From: Telopea speciosissima
Taxonomy: Eukaryota; Streptophyta; Magnoliopsida; Proteales; Proteaceae
Direction: 5' to 3'
DNA length: 64,000 bases
Assembly: GCF_018873765.1 (NCBI RefSeq)
Contig: NC_057916.1
Coordinates: 13,846,001-13,910,000 of the forward strand
Under the pieces are notes generated by a model, which worked only from the letters and a program-made list of their open reading frames with translations, had not been told where the DNA came from and searched no databases. This document shows positions 12,801 through 24,300 of this stretch, in pieces. The position numbers were made by a program, and so were the translations under genes. How positions within the stretch are numbered: position 1 is the first letter of the stretch; the number at the start of each line of letters is the position of its first letter.

Positions 12801-15800
12801 ATCCAAATAAGAAATGACTGCAGACCTGTTTGCAGTTTGGATCAGACTCCATTTAGGGAAGGGGAAGAGATATGTAATGATCATATTGTTACTAACAATG
12901 CTTCAATTTTATGATACATTTCACTACTTCTTGTGGCAAATACACATAAGCAACACTGCAAGTGATAATCTTCAAAGAATGAGAACATAGACTGTAATAG
13001 GATTAAATTAATAAATTTAGCAACATGTTTTTACATAATATTTTTAGGAACAACATATAGGATATAAATGATTGCTGTAGTAACTATTTTCACATATGTA
13101 TGACTTCAGTTTCCATTAGATAATTAAATTATTAGAATTTTCTACCACTAAATCATTTTTGGTACAAAAAAAATTGGTTCTATATTAGCTCTCTTCAACA
13201 CTACAACACTTGCAAGTAGGCTTTTTCCTTCTTTTTTTTTTTTTTTTTTTTTTTTTTTGGGGGAGGGGTTGCAGATTACTATAGTATAACAGTTACAAAT
13301 AAAGGTTTCTTTCTTTTTCTTTTCTTTTCTAAGGGGTTGGTGACGGTTACCAAGGCTCTGTTGAGATGTAAGAGTTTAATTTATCAGTGACAGATAATAC
13401 TAACAAGTAGTAATTGGTACAAATTTTCTGTCATAGGACTTTATTTATTTTTCCATTACTAATTAATAGGTTAATCAAGAATGCAGTGTCATTGATGTTA
13501 TCTTCTTAATTACGTAAATTTTAAGTTTCTTTAGTAACAAAAATTTATTTACTTATGTAAGGATAATGAAACCTTAAATCTTGAGAAAGTTTAATTTGCG
13601 GTCAAGAAGAAATGAAAATCCCATTGAAAGCGAACTGAAAAGATCAGGTAGTCCATTTTATATCTAAACCATACACTGAGGTGGGTCCCAACCAGAATTA
13701 TTACAATCCAAAAGTCCTTCCCAAAGTAGTTTTTCTCCTTAAGTTTTAACAAATACATAGATATCTTGAGTACTTTACAGGACAGGCTAAAACCCCATGG
13801 TTGTTAATGTGTTACTTTAAAACACTAATGGGTAAAAGCAACTTGGGGTACCTAACGTTTAGAGAAACTATGCTTAGTATACCTCATGTTTGAAAAAACT
13901 AAGTTTGGGATACCCCCCCTCTCTCTCTCTCTCTCTCTGATATCTCAGGGGGAAGAGAAGCACATCATAGAACAGAGAGGAAAAAAGTGTGCCAAACATA
14001 ACATGAGGTACCATAGACGTAATTTTTCTAAATGTTAGGTACACCAGCTGAAATTTACCCAAAACTAAATTTAAATAACTAATGGAAACTGAATCTCAAA
14101 TATGAACATTGTCTTAGCAAGCTCCAAAGAAAAATAAATTTAACTGAAAACGTGGTCACACGTTCACACACACACAGAGATACAAGGGAATAAGTTTCAA
14201 ACCTCAGAGGGGAAACCATTTTGAAGTGTGCGATCTCTATTTATAAGGCCCTTGACCATTACAGTGATTCCATCAGCTGTCTCTAGAGTGAATGCATCAT
14301 ATTTCTTGAAAATTGGAGAAGAGGAAAAGGCTCGAACTGCTTGTTGCCTATGATATAATACTTAATGAGTTTGTGAATGATACAGTTAATAATCATTTTG
14401 TTCACAGTTTAAACTTAATTCACGTAAGTGGAGCAGTTTCAACTGGCTGAAATTCACAAGTACAAGAGAATGAAAAAAGTGCAGTAGTAGTAAAGCACAT
14501 CAAGGGGCATGGGCAACCACTTGAAAATGACACCAACCTATTTTCACGTGTTGGCATGCAAAATTTGTTATACATAAGCATGGATTCAGTCATAAGCGGA
14601 AAATTATTTACAATAAGGTTATTTAGAACTTTAAGAAATGAACAGACATAATTTTTATAGTCCTTTTGGTGATCAATTTGTTTTAATTTTCAAATTATGA
14701 ACTAGTGCCTTCCAATATAATGGGAAAAAAGAGAGCAGATTACTACATGTCCATGTGGTTAAAAATCGGTCGTCAAACTTGAGGCACAATGATGCAGGAG
14801 AATCCGGCTGTTACAGACACACCAAGAAAAGAAAGAAAAGAAAAAAAGGGGCTAAGACGAAATGTAGCCGCCAGCCCAAGGCCTAGCCTTGCGTGCTTTT
14901 TGGGAAGTGGAATCCACATGGCAACAGCTTCAACAAATTCTATTATGTCCTTAGAAAGTAGTTATGAAGGCCCTATTGGTTTTCAAAGAGTCTTTTCATA
15001 TTTCCTAGGACTATTAATTAGTCTTTTCAGTCTTCTAAATAGTAGTCAATGAGTCTAGTGCTGAGTTTTAATTTTGCTTTGGTCTTTTCACTTTGACTTC
15101 TTGTGGACAGTTTTTTATGTCTTGGGGGCAAATATGTATGGGGAATTCCAAAAGGGTTTTAGAATTCTAAGAGTCTACTTTAATGCTACTTGATGTACTC
15201 GAGGCTTTTAAAGCCTCCCCCCCTCCCCCCTCAACTATATAATGCAAACCATGGGCTAATTTCAAAGGCACCCAACTAATTTTTATAACAAACTATCTGA
15301 ATATTTTCTTGTGCGAGTCAAGAGGGCTTAGGTGAGATTCCTACAGTGGCCATAGGTGGGACTCCTATGGCTGGGTAACTAGTGGGACTCTAGTTTGCCA
15401 AAGTTATCCTACTATCTTCAACATTCAACATTCATCATCCATCATTTGCACCAGCACCACCTTCATCATTCAAAAGCCAACACAACAGGATCAGAACTAA
15501 ACAAAATCTGTCTAACCCAAGCTGTCCAGCACCTCCCCCTATTCTCTTTCAGATTTGATCTTGGGTTGCTTACCTTCTCGGGTTTGCATTACACAACCTT
15601 CCATGCCATTTCACCACCAGGTTGCTGCATAATACTTGTCCGACCCCAAATCAGAGCAGGCAACAACTAGGGATGAGCAAAAGCCGCATTTCCAAGACAA
15701 GATCACATAGGATTACCCAATAATGCCAGAACTAACCCAGCAGAAGACGGGGCTTTAAAAAAGCAATCATAGCTACTCCAATGACTAAGCTAAATTCAAA

Positions 15801-16298
15801 CCCCCACCCCACCCCAAAAAAAAAAAAAAACTTACAAGTTCCAATTTTCTCATTATATTAACATGTTTCTACCCAAAAAAAATGATATTAACATGTTTGA
15901 GATTCTGGTACTCTTTTAACCAATGACTCATAGTTAGCAACTGAAATAATGTGGATTAGAATCGGATACAAAAACAAGAACCCCATACGAAGAAACCCTA
16001 AAAAGAGAAGAAAGCGTTACTCTTTCGATGTGATGCCTCCCACTGCTAACCTCTTCCCACAGAAATCTTTTTCCGTTTTAATCAACCACCAATCGACCAA
16101 ACAAACCTGGACGGAAGAAGAATAAAGGTCTATGGGAACCCAGACAAAGAAACTGCAAACACTCGCACAATAAGATGATTTTTCCTAAAAGAATTTTGAG
16201 CAAATATGTAATTTACTTACTGTTTTAAGAAATGAGGAGGAAATGGTATCGCTCTTGCTAATGTCCGGATCTGAAGCAGAAGGAAGAGCCGGTGCCAT
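4082..16298 (-). CDS. KNL2: KNL2 (kinetochore null 2), centromere licensing protein
   Basis: Eight exons, minus strand: 16298-16221, 16106-16021, 14347-14203, 12825-12714, 12561-11300, 7664-7586, 7457-7399, 4168-4082 (stop TAG). All borders are GT-AG and phases agree; the total is 1908 bp, giving 635 aa. Exons 1-4 make the SANTA domain (about aa 26-120): DWWLIKTEKDFCGKRLAVGG, then AFSSSPIFKKYDAFTLETA, then VCSHFLFGFPYDWE. Exon 5 is a 420-codon basic, Ser/Lys-rich disordered segment. Exons 6-7 carry the CENPC-k motif, RRSKLGRVLLPPLAFW (about aa 583-598), followed by DNQHVVYDA. In the family, KNL2 sits at centromeres and is needed to load the CENH3 histone; CENPC-k binds centromeric nucleosomes. 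Having both domains makes this the alpha-KNL2 type. The family motif usually reads SRSGR where this has SKLGR. An in-frame ATG at 16313 would add five residues. Introns 5 and 7 are 3.6 and 3.2 kb and hold transposons. The last exon is the least certain. Confidence 0.9.
4500..6400. mobile_element. Possible LTR-retroelement remnant in KNL2 intron 7
   Basis: The stretch on both sides of the element at 4864-5473 reads like one continuous LTR-like sequence (long T-rich tract, a TATATA box-like run, then repeated GGGACTCC blocks). It looks broken and has no recognisable protein. The family is not certain and I give it low weight. The 4864-5473 element appears to have inserted into it. Confidence 0.3.
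4864..5473. mobile_element. hAT-like MITE nested in KNL2 intron 7
   Basis: The two ends are inverted repeats: the left begins TGGTTCAAGATTTCGCG, and the right in reverse complement reads CATAGTTTAAAATCTCGCG. Both run into internal repeats of GATATTTCGG. The flanks share ATGTTTTA / ATGGTTTTA, an imperfect 8-bp duplication. There is no coding capacity. The ends resemble those of the better-bounded hAT element at 20889-21114. Confidence 0.65.
8986..10280. mobile_element. MULE (Mutator-like element) in KNL2 intron 5
   Basis: The terminal inverted repeats start GCGAAAATTACTTGGACACC on the left and, in reverse complement, GAGAAAATTACTTGGACACC on the right; similarity continues for roughly 150 bases or more. 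The element is flanked by an exact 9-bp duplication, TTTTAAAAA (8977-8985 and 10281-10289), the length expected for MULEs. It is 1295 bp and has no transposase. The interior has two short coding-like tracts: an ATG-led one near 9238 (MAAVSKTIKGLKVLHDY) and one near 9728-9855 (KLDISFGKNPNTLVNAGPD in one frame). They could be captured gene pieces, but I do not recognise the source. Confidence 0.8.
10294..10460 (+). mobile_element. Au-type SINE in KNL2 intron 5
   Basis: A tRNA-derived 5' part (AAGGTTACTCCATTGCGACC, then GGTTGCGGGTACAAGTT) is followed by the body typical of plant Au SINEs (ACAGCCTCTCCGTAAAG, GTAAGGCTTCTTACATTATG, GACCCTCCCCAGACTCC) and a T-rich tail. Its target-site duplication, AATAATTCTTTTTAA, is seen at the 3' side (about 10465) and again at about 8968. 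It is split from the SINE by the MULE at 8986-10280, which landed in the duplication. Confidence 0.85.
13830..14060. mobile_element. MULE-like MITE in KNL2 intron 3
   Basis: The ends are inverted repeats: GGGTAAAAGCAACTTGGGGT on the left and, in reverse complement, GGGTAAATTTCAGCTGGTGT on the right, followed by GTACCTAAC(G/A)TTTAGA in both. About 230 bp long, with a CT microsatellite in the middle (about 13918-13939). The flanks AACACTAAT and AAAACTAAA are close to a decayed 9-bp duplication. No coding capacity. Confidence 0.65.
14960..15700. other. KNL2 intron 2 filler, possible LTR-like remnant
   Basis: The 1.67-kb second intron of KNL2 (14348-16020) holds a T-rich block followed by repeated GTGGGACTCC motifs, similar in style to the tract at about 5540-5600. 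This hints at a decayed LTR-type sequence, but no end repeats or proteins can be shown. An open frame at 15395-15670 resembles no known protein. Confidence 0.25.
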
Positions 16299-16313
16299 GG
16301 GAATGGCGAACAT

Positions 16314-17931
16314 AAACCCAACCGTGTTTGGATGAACCAAATACCAAGATGCACGAGAGTAGGAGTTCTGTAGAATAACGAATGCGCTTCAATCTTTCAG
16401 AATTCAGATGCATTGAAGAACGCGAAGCGAATCCATTTAAGAGGATCACTCTATGGTGGCGGGAAACCCAAATGCTCCGAACCGCCTTGGACGGAGCGGA
16501 TACGGCAGTATCCAACGATCCGTTAACGGGATTCAATTTAATATGGGCTAATTAGTGTGACATAACTTCCCTATAATTGTCATATATTAACTCACGCCCC
16601 CCTATCCTAAACTTCTTCTCTGAATTCCTCCCAAAAGCAAACTTTTACCAATAGCCATATACATTCCTATTCCCAAACGAAAGACTGCAACTCAGTATGT
16701 ACAAATCCTAGGAATAATTATCACCTCCAATTCACGGGGACCTCGAGGGGAATGGACTCCATCTTGGGCACTGTTTTCAGGCAGGGGGTAAAGTGGTCAT
16801 TTCTGCCCCATATGAGGAATTGGAGGAATTGAAGCTAGTAGCAAATTGGAGGGGATAACGATTCAGGCTCCAGATGCCCAAAACCATAGAAAGTTTGCTA
16901 AAACCTAGGCGATGGCGACCCCAACAATTGATGCCAACTATTTCTCACCTTCTGTGGCATTAATTTCTTATGATCGTCCACTTTCTTTATTGAGCGGACT
17001 CATACTATGAGCAGAGGAAATAGCTAAAATTACACAAGATGTCATTTTGTATTTTATATTCATCTGTATTTGATGGCATTTTAATAAATTTATTTAAACT
17101 TTCAAATAGAGTTTGAGAAAACTTTTGTTGCTTACTTTGGACTAAGATTTTGGCCATTGAATTATATGTGTGATCCTCTATCACATGGACTGACCCATAT
17201 ATTGCCAAATGGCAAATAATGAAGCGTTACATTTTATTAGGCATTATGACACCTAAAAGGACCGGGTTTTTTTTCCCTTTCTTTCTCTTACGTAGATATT
17301 TGACATAATTGTAATGGTGTTTAATCCACAGTGGGTGTAATTTTTCCTCATAAAGAAGGGGATAAGGATTTTCCACATAGCTTACGATCTTCCACCCCAC
17401 ATCAATCACGATGTAGGTAACAGTTTCGTCAATTAGGACTCACATGGTCAGAGAGAAGAGAAGGTAACAATGCAAGGTCCACGTGGTTTGAATTGAGAAG
17501 ACATGGGAAAGCATCCCCACACTACCTGCACGGGAATCCATAAAACATGATTTAATGTAGTGCAAGTGTGTTGATAGGTGATTCATATTTCATCTAGGTC
17601 ACCCCAGTATCCTCCAAGCATTGCTCTTTTGGATTTCAGTTGGATATATGACTCTTTTTCTTAGTCTTTGCTTATGCTCGGTAATCATCCATTCATGTGA
17701 ACCAAACAAAGCCTAGAGAAAAAGGGTCATATATAGTTAAGGGAGAGGGTTTCCTACAAGGGCAGTCACTACACCAATGAAGGGTCGAAAAATGGTATCA
17801 TTCACATGGGTTCATATGGGGCTTACACAGTCAAAATAGGAGAGATAATGTCAATGTGGGCCCACATTTTATTATGTTAAAGGAATCTGTATAAGGGCAG
17901 TATAACAGTCTTATTCTCATATAGTTATTAT
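16314..17931. other. KNL2 promoter side and dispersed repeat
   Basis: The first few hundred bases upstream of 16298 should contain the KNL2 promoter on the minus strand; no convincing TATA box was found. The stretch 17000-17260 resembles 50680-50950 in the same orientation. Shared blocks include AAATAGCTAAAATTA / AAGTAGCTAAAATTA, CTATCACATGGACT and TTTTA(T/C)TAGGCATTAT. This marks a dispersed repeat family of unknown class. No gene is seen. Confidence 0.5.
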
Positions 17932-20628
17932 CACCTTCTAGTTGATAATATGGTCATTGTTTTATATTCATCATTCTATTTTATGACTTGTCACTGTGTT
18001 CCAGTATGTGAAGAGCCTGTGACACACATTGTGATCGGTCTTCATCTTTGCCTGTAACTCCATCATTAGGGAGGGTGGGGAGAAAGATTGTTTTCCTTGC
18101 ACAAAGTTGGTTCTTTGTCTCGCAGCAGCATTGCTAGGGGCAATTCTCACACTCCCAATCCCTGAATTCACATTAAAATTGAGAACACCTGTAATACATA
18201 AATTTAGGTGCTCAAAAGGCGTACCCAGTGCCAGAGGCTCCCACCACTTTGGGGTCTGGGAAGGTCATAATGTATACAGCCTTACCCCTGCTTTCAAAAA
18301 GAGGCTGTGTCCTTTTAGTAAAAGGAAAACAATCCGCAGTTAAGATTGTGCTTGCAGGTAAACTGATAATTTCATTTAGTTGGACATCACCCAGCTTCAA
18401 AAGGAGTCTTACACTTGAGGAAATTCTCTTGCTTTCCAACCCTCTTCATGCCGTTCTCACCTGCAAACACAATATTTCAAACACTCATCTGTTCTGCATT
18501 TGCATTATCATAGAATAAAGTAGGGGAGTATAGGTATAATGCCTTGAGATGGATCTTTTGGTTGATTGTTAGACATGATAACATTATCCTGTTTCTTGCT
18601 TATCCATGACAGCAAAGGAAATAAGTAAGACTGCTAGTAGTGACAAAGGTAAGAGAGGCTCTAGACTCTTGAGGTTGTAATAACACAATGCCCTCCTGGG
18701 GTCTTGTGAACAATATCATCTGGAGAAATCAATGAACTAACATAAGCTCGTACACAGATATGCAGCAAATCTTAATGCACTAAAAAAAATCTATTACAAT
18801 TTTGCTCCATTGGTTTGTTTATTACTCACTGTCAGCAAAACCTGCCTGTAAATGAGCTTTAAGCATAATTGTTGAGAGAATCAGATTCTAAGGATATCCA
18901 TATCACCCCAATGCCAAGTATATATCCTATATCGATACTAATATTTTTGGGTGTTTTCTTGTGTGGAATGTTTAAACTGATGTATGAGAAGGCCAACCCA
19001 TACCCCTAGAAAGCATGAAAATATTTTAGATGAAGAACAGATGGGAAGTTATAAGTATGGTTGTGGCATACATGTGCTGTTACTTTAAAAGATATGCTTC
19101 TGGTTCTTCTGTTTCGCCAAAATATGAAAAATATAATAGCAATAGAAAGGAGAAAATTTTCTTGGGTACAAGTACAGAATTGATGCTGAATAGTATAAAT
19201 TAATTTTATGTAACAAGGAGAAAATCCATGATCAAATATTATTGATTCGTTTTATGTAACACTGGAAAACTTATAATAGATCCATCTGAATTCGATATTA
19301 AGCAGTAAACGGCATTGATTCCAGTATCTAATAAATTACTTGAAAATGATATTAAAAAAAAAAAGTTATGGTCTTTGATGCGTTAATCATGTGCCCATTA
19401 TTTAGAGCAGATCCTCATTCAACAGACTTTTCAGGAAATTCTCCAAGGAAATGGGACAGGAGGAGAATACAAATCATCCAGTAAGGAAGTTGTGCACATA
19501 AGGAACAGAGGATGTGAAAATTGTCTCAAGAAGGGGGAGAGTAGAAAACACACTCTTTATAATGAAGTACTAAACATAACCAAAAGAGGGAAGGCATGTT
19601 CTTCCTTCCTTTATTTCTTTTTCATGTAAGTGATCTTATGGATGAGAGATTGGGGAAGGGATTAGAAACGTTTGAGATCCTAGCATAAATGATCACAACA
19701 GTTACAATTAGGATGTCTAGATGTCTTTCTTAGAATGATATAATAAATATTTTCAGAAAATTACTATGATTAATTTGGAAATGATGTAAGTCATTGTTCA
19801 GAGAAAGTTTCTTCTTGGTGTTAGAAAAAGTCTTAGCTATATTAGGAGCTTCCATAGCCAAGATGGAGTTATGCTCTTGACAGAACTGTAACGAAGTGAA
19901 CTCTTCTACACTACCAGATTCAGGAAGCCTGTATGCCACAGGCTTTGGACTTAATGCTACATACAGGGAGTCAGGGAGTGGGTGGAGGAAGAACAAGAAA
20001 ACTAAAACTCTAATTACAGAGAAAGGCCTAATGGGATTAACAAAAAGTAAACCAAGTGAGTAGTTAGAGAAATACAAAGAAGCTGTTAAGCTTGAACAAG
20101 AAGCAAACTAAAGCTCCATCACAAGAAAGCATGTACAAAGAAGCCAAAAAAAAATGTTAATTTAGTTCAAATTACTAGGAAGAGTTAGACAAGTAGTATG
20201 GTACTGGCCCAAGGTGTTAAAACAAACACCATGGAACATGAACAAACAAAACAGAGAAAACAGAGATGACACACGGATTTAACGTGGTTCACACACCAAT
20301 ACGATGTGCTACTTCTACAGCCGAAGCTGAAGATGATTCAATATGTAAATGGAAGAAGATACAAATGAATATCTCTCAAGAACACTAAAAACGGTACAAG
20401 AACTCTCACCTAGAAACCCTAGCTCGAAAATCCCCAAATCTCACTTGTTTCACTTGCTTACACAACAAGACACAAAAACATATAAATATTCCTCCAAGCG
20501 GATCGGGTCGGGTCGTACCGTACACACATAACACAAGCCCATAACAAGAAGCCACTAATTTGCAAAGAATGAACCACTCAAAAAGTACCACAGTTTCTTC
20601 CCTTCATCAGGACTTCCATCACAGCAAG
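17932..20628 (-). repeat. Long inverted repeat, left arm
   Basis: This arm is the reverse complement of 31089-33649 over nearly its whole length. Matching anchors include TCACCTTCTAGTTGATAATA at one end and GTACCACAGTTTCTTCCC at the other. By eye the arms differ at very roughly one base in ten to fifteen, with small indels, so the duplication is not recent. It contains no gene I recognise. Short open stretches recur in both arms (for example SGSVEEFTSLQFCQEHNSIL, about 19860-19930 here), which could be remnants of a copied host exon. The outer ~400 bp (20210-20628) include a tract with the style of an LTR end, but no paired LTRs are visible. Class unknown. Confidence 0.8.
18213..18347 (-). 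mobile_element. 5'-truncated SINE inside left arm
   Basis: The body of an Au-type SINE (reverse complement of AAGGCGTACCCAGTGCCAG ... GGTCATAATGTATACAGCC) is present without its tRNA-like 5' part. It is bounded by GTGCT on both sides (18208-18212 and 18348-18352). The matching place in the other arm (about 33364-33378) has the same flanks with no SINE, so the insertion is younger than the inverted duplication. The ~40 bp next to the right-hand duplication is not SINE-like. Confidence 0.75.
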
Positions 20629-20888
20629 CTTGCTGATACTTAAAACAGGCTCTGTTTTCAAGGATCTGAAAGGAAGGCAAACAATGAAATCAGACAATTC
20701 TCTTGTTTTCCATTCTTGTGGCATTTTCACCCCCCCTATGAACACCAAGTTATTTCCTGACGTGTGACAGGAAAAGGAGACTGTCAAGACAATTGCGCTT
20801 TGGTCACTCGCAGGAAAAAGAGAGATTCTTCAGGTAAATTTTGAAGCATGGAACTACAAACAAGTTTGATCTAATGAACCCACATTGG

Positions 20889-21114
20889 CACAGTTTCAAA
20901 ATTTGGAATCGGATCAGTTGATTGGCCGTGACTGATCCTGATTCCGGTCATTTCGGAGCAGCCGCTTCTAGGGTTTTTGGGACTGGATGGCTGGGTTTTC
21001 AGATCTAAGGGGTTGATTCTAGAGTTTTTGGGACCAATTCTGGACGCAGATCCGATCCCGGATTGAATCGGCAGGGACCAATTCGACCCCCTAATTCCGA
21101 GTTTAAAATCCTTG
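20889..21114. mobile_element. hAT-type MITE downstream of OXP1
   Basis: Flanked by an exact 8-bp duplication, CACATTGG (20881-20888 and 21115-21122). The ends are inverted repeats: CACAGTTTCAAAATTTGGAA on the left and CAAGGATTTTAAACTCGGAA in reverse complement on the right. The interior is GATC- and CCAATT-rich with self-complementary stretches. 226 bp, no coding capacity. It sits about 230 bp beyond the OXP1 stop codon and may lie in or near its 3' untranslated region. Confidence 0.75.
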
Positions 21115-21340
21115 CACATTGGTATAGAACAACCACAAGCAAAAAGCCAGAGCTTTGGCATCCAAGTCTCAAAGTGTCAACATGCATATCTTGAACGCAC
21201 AAGAAAACATCTTATTCGCTAATCACATATTAGGGTGACTTGTTCTGACAATGAGAACAACAACAAAGTCCTTAAGAAAAAAAAATAGCATTTTCAAGTT
21301 GAAAGTTGAAACATGGAATTGCTACATTCAATAAATATGA

Positions 21341-24300
21341 TCAAAGAGGAGAACCCCATCCACCACCACCTGGGGTTAAAATCTGAAGAATCTCCCCCGC
21401 CTGCACCTCAATTGTGTTCTTACCTCCGAGGTAAACTTGCCTTTTATCTTTTGTAATCAGGTAGTTAACCCCACGAGCCCCATCTTTGCCACCCTTCAAC
21501 CCTCTTGGTGCATGAACACGCCTTTCTGAAAGCACACTGACCGTCACAGGACGCCGGAACTCAATCTCCCTCACAAGTCCATCTCCCCCTCTATGAAGGC
21601 CAGCACCTCCACTGTTCTCTCGTAGCCCAAATTTATGCAATAAAACAGGGTATCTCTGCTCGAAGATCTCTGGATCTGTCATACGTGTGTTGGTCATATG
21701 GCACTGGACACCACTGGTCCCATCCCAAGTAGGTCCTGCCCCACTCCCACCTCCAATCGTTTCATAATAACCAAAACTATTATCCCCGAAAGTGAGGTTA
21801 TTCATACAACCCTGAGAACATGCACAGGCCTGAAAGGCAGTAAGTACTACATCAGTAACTCTCTGAGAAGTAAGAACATTACCTCCCACTACAGCAGCTT
21901 TATCACTTGGAGAAAGGAAAGAACCCTTGGGAATGTAGATTTTAACTGGAGCCAGACAACCTTGATTCAGAGGAATATCAACATCAACCAAACAGCGGAG
22001 ACAGTATATGACAGCTGCAGCTGTAACTGCTTCTGGTGCATTCCAATTCCCATACACTTCTGGGCTGGTCCCATTGAAATCAAACAAAGCTTCACCCTTC
22101 TCGGTATTGATAGTTAGCTTTAGGCATATAACAGATCCGTCATCCATATAATCTTCTTCTTCAATGGTGACAGAATTTCTCTCTCCAAAGTCAGCCGAGG
22201 GACCAGCTACTCTAGCAGAGACTGATTTTAGCATTTCTCTTACAGCTTCTTCCGCATTAGTCTGTACATGGGTCATGTAAGCCTGAACTGTTTCCAAACC
22301 ATACTGCTCAATAAGCTCTTTAATGAGAGATATTCCTCTCTGGTTTGCAGCCACTTGTGCTCGAAGATCAGACAAATTATCTTGAAGCCTGCGTGTTCCT
22401 GGGATCTTATGGTCTGATTCATCATCAGAACAGGGGAACTGAAGTAGTTTGACAATTCCTTCTTCTTGAAAGATTCCCTTTTCTACGAGCTTGAATGCTT
22501 TTATAGCAGCTCCCTCTTCCCATATGGACTTTGAAAACGGCGGCATACTCCCAGGTGTTATACCACCAATGTCTGCATGATGCCCTCTACTAGCCACAAA
22601 AAATACCAGTTTCCTGTTATCAAATACAGGGGTGATAACAGTAATATCGGGAAGGTGGCTACCTCCTGCACTAGGATGATTCGCCACCAAAACATCTCCT
22701 TCATTCAAATTGTCACCCCAGAACTTGAACTGCCACCGGATAGTGCTAGACATGGCACCTAAGTGGACAGGGACGTGAGGGGCATTAGCAACCAGTCCAC
22801 CATCAGGACCAAACAGAGCACAAGAGAAATCAAGCCTCTCCTTGATATTTGTTGAGATGGACGTTCTCTGCAGGGTACGCCCCATCTGTTCAGCAATGCC
22901 CATAAACCTGTTGTTGAAAATCGAAAGCTGCACCACATCTGCTACCTTTTCTGTGATTTTTGCTGTCGATGACACTGAATGGATCTCAATTTTGATGTTG
23001 CCATATCTGGTAATAATCGCTTTACACTCAGGTTCTACAATAACAGTGCTATTACCGTTCATGATGATTGCTGGGCCAGGCAGGACATGCCCGTAACCCA
23101 AATTCTCAAGCTTGAATAATGGGGTCTCATGCCACCCATTTCCAAAATAGACCTTATGGCGACTTTCAGTCCCAGGTGTACCAGAAACAAGTTCTAGGTG
23201 TAGAGGTTTCAAGATATTAGTGACTCCGATGCCGCGAACTCTAAGATCACTGATCAGGATATTCCGGTTCTGCAGTTTAAAACCATACTCTTTCTGAAAC
23301 AACTTAACAAATTCAACTGCATAATCGCTTTCCAAGCCATCTTCAGTCTTTGATCTCTTCACCATGATGGCTGTATCTGTACCCTCGTATCTCAAGTTGA
23401 GATACGTCTCTGTCGTAATGTTTCTGTCGCCAAAGCCTTGGTCTTTCAGCTTTTGCTTTACTTGCTCCATCAGAATGGATTCTCTACGCGAGGCCTCCAG
23501 CACAGATTCAGGACCATAAACAGCAGAGTAAGGCTCTTGTGACTCCTCAACAACATCGGCCAACCCCATCCCGTAAGCACTCAAGATCCCACAGAACCTG
23601 TGGATCAAGACTTCATTCATGCCCAGGGACCTTGCAATAGCACATGCATGTTGTGGCCCAGCACCTCCAAAGCAAGCAAGAGCATGGTTCCTTGTCTCAT
23701 GGCCCTTCATCTCTGTTAACTGCCTTATCGGCCGACACATTGTTTCATTGGCTACATTTACAAATCCAAGGGCAATCTCTTCCACTGTCATGTCCTTGGC
23801 CGATGGATCCTGGCTTTTTCTGTAGGAATTGATCCTCTTCGCAAGCTTCTCGAATTCATTTCTGGTAGCTTTAACATCCAATGGCTGATCCTCGTTGGGC
23901 CCAAAGATTGAGGGGAAGTAATCAGGAATAACGGTTCCTAGAATCAAATTAGCATCTGTAACTGCCAATTCTCCACCTTTCCTGTAACAAACAGGACCTG
24001 GGTGTGCCCCAACTGATTCAGGTCCTACCCTGAAAGCTCCGAACTGGAACTTCAGCTTTGACCCACCACCAGCAGCAACAGTGTTTATGTCAAGCTGAGG
24101 AGCTTGAATTATGGCCCCTGCAATCTGGGTCTCCAGCACTTGCTCGTAGCTACCTGCGTAACGGCTCACATCCGTGGATGTGCCACCCATATCAAATCCG
24201 ATGAGTGGCTTCATCGTCTCAAGCCCGAAAAGAGTTTGTGAATAACCTACTACCCCACCAGCAGGTCCCGACAGGACAGCTTTGTGACCAGAAAATCTAC

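Noticed and set aside
16258-16536. Minus-strand 92-codon ORF overlapping KNL2 exon 1
   Set aside because: It is in a different frame from the KNL2 start exon, which fits the family and splices in phase to exon 2.
21698-22117. Long plus-strand ORF (139 codons)
   Set aside because: It lies antisense to OXP1 and shows no protein family; it is a shadow of the coding strand, as are the other plus-strand frames between 22577 and 25033.
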